Shown in pieces: positions 60,377 to 64,000 of a stretch of 64,000 nucleotides of DNA. Source of the stretch: JAPWJZ01 sp965279315 (lineage in GTDB: Bacteria > Pseudomonadota > Alphaproteobacteria > Micavibrionales > UBA2020); contig OZ257145.1 of NCBI GenBank assembly GCA_965279315.1, forward strand, positions 682,001 to 746,000, written 5' to 3'. Both the position numbers and the translations under genes were made by a program. The notes under the pieces were generated by a model. That model worked only from the letters and a program-made list of their open reading frames with translations, was not told the DNA's origin and did not search any database. The number at the start of each line of letters is the position of its first letter. Positions within the stretch are counted from its first letter, which is position 1.

Positions 60377-61031
60377 AAAACCCAAATCCCGCAGCGCGAA
60401 TTCCGGACGCCTGGCCGCGCGCGGCGGCGGCTACAGCTGGTTCGTGCGCATTTCAAAGGTCACGCTGCCGCTGGTCGCGCTGGCCTTGATCGGCCTGGTC
60501 GTCACGCGCCTGTCGCAAGACCCGCGCCAGATCCAGCTGACCGAACTGCCGACCAAGGAGAAGACCACGCCCGGCCAGATCGCGCTGGTGAAGGCGCGCT
60601 ACGAAGGCATGGACGCCAAGGGCCGCAAATACACGCTGACCGCAGACAAGGCCGTGCGCAGCATGGTATCCAGCGAAGCGGTGAGCCTTGAAAAGCCCCG
60701 CGCCGACCTGATGCTGGACGGCGGTACATGGGTCACCGTGCATGCCGACAAGGGCGACTACGACAATAAATCGCAAAAACTGTCGCTGACGGGCGGCGTG
60801 ACGCTGTCGCATGACAGCGGCTATGAGATGCATCTGCAGGATGTTGCGGTCGATGTGGCGACGCGCCATGCCGTGACGCAGAACCCCGTGCGCGCGCAGG
60901 GCCCCGCCGGTGAATTGCAGGCGCAGAACATGGATATTTCCGACGAAGGTGACCTGGTGGTGTTCGGCGGCCCCGCTTTCCTGACGCTGCAGCCGTCCGC
61001 CGCGAAGCTGCCGAAAAAGGGGCGTGGATGA
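60369..61031 (+). CDS. lptC: LPS export protein LptC
   Basis: 220 aa, TTG start. A basic N-terminus and one membrane anchor (VTLPLVALALIGLVVTRL) precede a periplasmic beta-jellyroll (Lpt fold) of DUF1239 type, with ALVKARYEGMDAKGRKYTLT. It bridges LptB2FG to LptA. Overlaps kdsD and, by 4 nt, lptA. Confidence 0.88.
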   Translation: MPKKPKSRSANSGRLAARGGGYSWFVRISKVTLPLVALALIGLVVTRLSQDPRQIQLTELPTKEKTTPGQIALVKARYEGMDAKGRKYTLTADKAVRSMVSSEAVSLEKPRADLMLDGGTWVTVHADKGDYDNKSQKLSLTGGVTLSHDSGYEMHLQDVAVDVATRHAVTQNPVRAQGPAGELQAQNMDISDEGDLVVFGGPAFLTLQPSAAKLPKKGRG

Positions 61032-61810
61032 AAAAGATTTCCCTGATCGCGGCGGTTGTCCTGCTGTCGTCCGCCGCCGTTGCGCAGTTGCCGGTATCCG
61101 ACAGCAATGCGCCCGTTGAAATTTCGGCGAAGCATTCGCTGGAATGGAACCGCAAGCAGAAAACATATACCGCGCGCGAAAACGCGCTGGCGAAGCAGGG
61201 CGCGTTCCAGATTTCCAGCGACCTGCTGACCGCGCATTACACCGACGATAAAAATGCGGGCGACATCAGCACGCTGAACGCCGACGGGCATGTGGTCATC
61301 CAGTCGCCGCCCTATGCGGCCTATGGCGACAACGCGGTTTATACCATCGCCGACAGTTCGGCGCAGCTGACGGGCGGCGACCTGCGCATCGAAACGCCGA
61401 CAGAACGGTTGAGCGCAAAGCATAAGATCGAATTCTTCGGCCTGCAGAACAAGATGACGGCGATCGGCGACGCCGTTGCCGTGCGCGGCACCGACACCAT
61501 GCGCGCCAATGTCATGACCGCCTATTTCTACAAGGCCGCGACCGGCAAGCTTGCGCTGCAAAAAATCACCGCCGAGGGCAGCGTGTCGATCAGGACCCTG
61601 AAGGAAACCATCACAGGCACGCGCGGCATTTATGACGTGGTCGCGGGCAAGGCGACGCTGACCGGCAAGATCCGCGTGCTGCAGGGCGATAACTGGCTGG
61701 AAGGCACGCGCGCCGTGGTTGACCTGAAAACCGGCGTCAGCCAGCTGTTCGCAGAAGGCGGCGATGGCCGTGTGAAGGGCCTGTTTTATCCGAAGAAGAA
61801 AACACAATGA
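61028..61810 (+). CDS. lptA: LPS transport periplasmic protein LptA
   Basis: 260 aa. Signal peptide MKKISLIAAVVLLSSAAVAQ, then an OstA/LptA beta-jellyroll with VEISAKHSLEWNRKQKTYTA and repeated ERLSAKHKIEFFGLQNKM-like strands. It forms the periplasmic bridge that carries LPS. Somewhat longer than the E. coli protein. Coupled by ATGA to lptC and lptB. Confidence 0.9.
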   Translation: MKKISLIAAVVLLSSAAVAQLPVSDSNAPVEISAKHSLEWNRKQKTYTARENALAKQGAFQISSDLLTAHYTDDKNAGDISTLNADGHVVIQSPPYAAYGDNAVYTIADSSAQLTGGDLRIETPTERLSAKHKIEFFGLQNKMTAIGDAVAVRGTDTMRANVMTAYFYKAATGKLALQKITAEGSVSIRTLKETITGTRGIYDVVAGKATLTGKIRVLQGDNWLEGTRAVVDLKTGVSQLFAEGGDGRVKGLFYPKKKTQ

Positions 61811-62583
61811 CTACCAAACCGCCCACAGACACAAAAACCGAACCCGCGCCGGTGTCCAGCGCATCCGGGCTGGTGGTCGAGCACCTGATGAAACGCTATA
61901 AACGCCGCCCTGTCCTGCGCGATGTGTCGCTGACGGTAAAACGCGGCGAGGCTGTCGGACTGCTGGGCCCGAACGGCGCGGGCAAGACCACCTGTTTTTA
62001 TATCGTGACCGGGCTGATTGACGCCGACAGCGGCAGCATCAAGCTGGACGGCAAGGACATCACCCGCCTGCCCATGTACCGCCGCGCGCGCATGGGCATC
62101 GGCTACCTGCCGCAGGAATCGTCGATCTTCCGCGGCCTGAATGTGGAAGATAACATCCGCAGCATCCTGCAGGTGGTGGAGGAAGACTATCACCGCCGCG
62201 AACATATGCTGGAGGAGTTGCTGGCCGAATTTTCGATCACCCATTTGCGCTTCACGCCGTCGATTGCGCTGTCGGGCGGGGAACGCCGCCGCGTGGAGAT
62301 CGCCCGCGCGCTTGCCACGCATCCGCAATTCATCCTGCTGGACGAACCGCTGGCCGGCATCGATCCGATTGCGGTCGGCGAAATCCGCGACCTTGTGAAA
62401 CACCTGAAAAACCGCAATATCGGCGTGCTGATCACCGACCACAACGTGCGCGACACGCTGGATATCGTCGACCGCGCCTATATCCTGCATGGCGGGCAGG
62501 TGCTGATGGAGGGCAAGCCGTCCGACATCGTCGCGCACAAGGATGTCCGCCGCGTTTACTTGGGCGAAAAATTCAGCCTTTGA
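61807..62583 (+). CDS. lptB: LPS export ATPase LptB
   Basis: 258 aa. Walker A GPNGAGKTT, signature LSGGERRRVEIARAL, Walker B ILLDEPLAGIDP, and the LptB-typical start VEHLMKRYKRRPVLRDVSLT. A 15-residue Thr/Pro-rich N-terminal extension (TTKPPTDTKTEPAPVSSA) precedes the domain. It powers LPS extraction with LptFG encoded elsewhere. Confidence 0.95.
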   Translation: MTTKPPTDTKTEPAPVSSASGLVVEHLMKRYKRRPVLRDVSLTVKRGEAVGLLGPNGAGKTTCFYIVTGLIDADSGSIKLDGKDITRLPMYRRARMGIGYLPQESSIFRGLNVEDNIRSILQVVEEDYHRREHMLEELLAEFSITHLRFTPSIALSGGERRRVEIARALATHPQFILLDEPLAGIDPIAVGEIRDLVKHLKNRNIGVLITDHNVRDTLDIVDRAYILHGGQVLMEGKPSDIVAHKDVRRVYLGEKFSL

Positions 62584-62643
62584 GTATCGCGCCGTGATTT
62601 GCTAAGCTTTGCTGTCATGTCAAAAACAGCAGGTGAAGCCTCC

Positions 62644-63195
62644 ATGACAAAACTCCGCTTTTTCCTCGATTCCGAATTCAACGAACATGTGCAGGCGCAC
62701 ATGCTCGACCCGATCAGCATTGCCCTGGTGCCGGAGGATAAAACTGCGCCATCCTATTACGGTGTCAGTGCCGAGTTCAACAATGCCGCCCTCACGCCTT
62801 GGCTGCGCAAAAATGTCGAAAGCCATTTGCCGCCCCCGGGCGAGCGGCGCGATAACGCGGTGATTGCGCAGGAACTTGGCGATTACCTCAAAACCTTTGC
62901 CAATCAAGCTGAACCTATCACCTCCGTCGAAATCTGGGCCTATAACGGCGGCACGGATCAGGTCGTGCTGGCGAATTTTTTCGGCGGGTTGATGGGGCTT
63001 CGGCAGGCGTTCAGCGATGTCGGCCTTCCCTCGCCCCTCTTCCGCGATGCCAAGGAACTGGTACGGGCGACGGGGGAAAGCCTGCCACCCCCAAAGGATG
63101 CCCATGACAGCCTGGCCGACGCCGTCTGGACGCGCGACCTTTTCCACCATCTTGTGCCTAAACTGACACCGGAGCAGCGGTTTTTGATCAAATAG
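62644..63195 (+). CDS. Rv2179c-type 3'-5' exoribonuclease-like protein
   Basis: 183 aa from ATG 62644 (AGGTGAAG about 8 nt upstream). An N-terminal RFFLDSEFNEHVQ supplies the Asp/Glu pair of a DEDD exonuclease, then PISIALVPEDKTAPSYYGVS, ENVESHLPPP-like VESHLPPP, a DQVVLANFFGGLMGL block and a C-terminal HDSLADAVWTRDLFHHL with His and Asp, the Rv2179c pattern. It lies between lptB (60-nt gap) and rpoN. The usual operon has no such gene here. Confidence 0.6.
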   Translation: MTKLRFFLDSEFNEHVQAHMLDPISIALVPEDKTAPSYYGVSAEFNNAALTPWLRKNVESHLPPPGERRDNAVIAQELGDYLKTFANQAEPITSVEIWAYNGGTDQVVLANFFGGLMGLRQAFSDVGLPSPLFRDAKELVRATGESLPPPKDAHDSLADAVWTRDLFHHLVPKLTPEQRFLIK

Positions 63196-63265
63196 CGCGG
63201 CCGCCCCCCGCATCTGGTCAATCCCCCGAAAAATGCTATAATTGAAGGAGGGAGAATTCAGGGCG

Positions 63266-64000
63266 ATGGCGATCAATCAAAGGCTTGATATCAAACAGGG
63301 TCAGACCCTGACGATGACGCCGCAATTGCAGCAGGCGATCAAGCTGCTGCAGATGTCGAACCTTGAACTGGCCGAATTCGTCGATGCGGAGCTGGAGAAA
63401 AACCCCCTGCTGGAGCGCGACGACAGCATGTCGGCCGAACGCCACGAGGCCGATGCCGCCGCGCTCGATTCCGCCCCCGATGCCGAGGGTGGTGAAGGCG
63501 GCGAAGCGGCCAATACGGGCAACGATGAACATGGTGGCGACAGCGCCGATGCGCCGCAGCGCGAGGAACGCGAACTCGACACCGATTTCGACAACGTCTT
63601 CACGGGCGGCAGCATGGCGGAACAGGAAGGCGGATACGACGCCTTTGCCACCAACAGCTTCAGCGATGTGGGCAAGGGCGGCAGCCTGAAATTCGACGAC
63701 CCCGAATTCGCCTTCGAAAACAACATGGCGAAGGAAGCGACGCTGCGCGATTATCTGGAAGAACAGATCGCCGTCGATTTCGATGAAAACAAGGACCGCG
63801 CGATTGCGCGCCTGATGCTCGATTACCTCGATGAATCCGGGTATTTCCGCACCGATGTCGCGGCGCTTGCCGAACGGCTGGGCACGACGAAGGACCGCGT
63901 GGAGGGTATCCTTGCGAAGCTGCAGGACATGGACCCCGCCGGATTGTTCGCGCGTAATCTAAGCGAATGCCTTGCGCTGCAGCTGAAGGAACAGGACCGC
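63266..64000 (+). CDS. rpoN: RNA polymerase sigma-54 factor RpoN, N-terminal part (cut by window end)
   Basis: 245 codons are visible. Region I is typical: LDIKQGQTLTMTPQLQQAIK, LLQMSNLELAEFVDAELEKN. An acidic, low-complexity region II follows (about residues 55-140), then the start of the core-binding region (ATLRDYLEEQIAVDFDENKD). AAGGAGGGAG lies 12-20 nt before the ATG. The rest of the gene, including the DNA-binding RpoN box, is outside. It fits the conserved kdsD-lptCAB-rpoN order and could serve the activator-like regulator at 24815. Confidence 0.95.
   Translation, partial: MAINQRLDIKQGQTLTMTPQLQQAIKLLQMSNLELAEFVDAELEKNPLLERDDSMSAERHEADAAALDSAPDAEGGEGGEAANTGNDEHGGDSADAPQREERELDTDFDNVFTGGSMAEQEGGYDAFATNSFSDVGKGGSLKFDDPEFAFENNMAKEATLRDYLEEQIAVDFDENKDRAIARLMLDYLDESGYFRTDVAALAERLGTTKDRVEGILAKLQDMDPAGLFARNLSECLALQLKEQDR

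Overview
The window looks like chromosomal DNA of a Gram-negative alphaproteobacterium. It is GC-rich, with GC-heavy third codon positions over most genes. The lineage call rests on a TrcR/DUF1013 cell-cycle regulator, a three-gene cytochrome bc1 operon, a DUF1285 protein, and the block RNase D - kdsD - lptC - lptA - lptB - rpoN. Lpt and Kdo genes show an LPS outer membrane, and bc1 and aerobic HemF show respiratory metabolism. I cannot name a genus. No phage, integrase, transposase, CRISPR array, rRNA or replication origin was seen. Two tRNA genes are present.

Layout. 1-8.0 kb: trcR, a small YdcH-type protein, an alpha/beta hydrolase, a Na/Pi cotransporter-PhoU fusion, petABC, a TraX-like membrane protein and trmL. 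8.0-8.5 kb: a tandem array of a 168-bp element containing long inverted repeats. 8.6-12.8 kb: hemF, two related small membrane proteins, a cluster ending in a protein with the metal-site motifs of class I (eukaryotic-type) cyclic-nucleotide phosphodiesterases, and a candidate small RNA. 12.8-25.7 kb: cca, a Nudix hydrolase, DUF1285, a MoxR ATPase paired with an unknown membrane protein, thpR, an aldo/keto reductase, tesA divergent from a LolD/FtsX-type transporter, a Bax inhibitor-1 homologue and a sigma-54-activator-like protein with an altered GAFTGA loop. 25.9-44 kb: tRNA-Ala, a split SbmA/BacA-like exporter, a KefB-like antiporter, a SET protein, a MacAB/Dev-like efflux operon, an AidB-like acyl-CoA dehydrogenase divergent from a TetR regulator, a fructosamine-kinase-like protein, a tyrosine phosphatase, mnmC, a VanX-like peptidase and a ThDP enzyme. 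44-58.5 kb: a peptide ABC importer without ATPase genes, a zinc alcohol dehydrogenase, ald with a Cys-rich microprotein, rocD, a TldE/PmbA protein, a receiver/degenerate GGDEF protein, tRNA-Leu, a sterol-desaturase-type enzyme and an acyltransferase. 58.6-64 kb: the LPS transport operon and the start of rpoN, which is cut by the window end.

Most genes are housekeeping or envelope functions in short operons, many coupled by 4-nt ATGA overlaps. Several unrelated proteins share Pro/Ala/Lys-rich C-terminal tails. The least ordinary items are the class I PDE-like protein with its small coupled partner, the 168-bp repeats, the coupled unknown gene inside the peptide importer operon with a base-composition mosaic in its second permease, the GAFTTA-variant regulator, and the second exoribonuclease-like gene between lptB and rpoN. 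I did not find one clearly new multi-gene system; these are separate leads.
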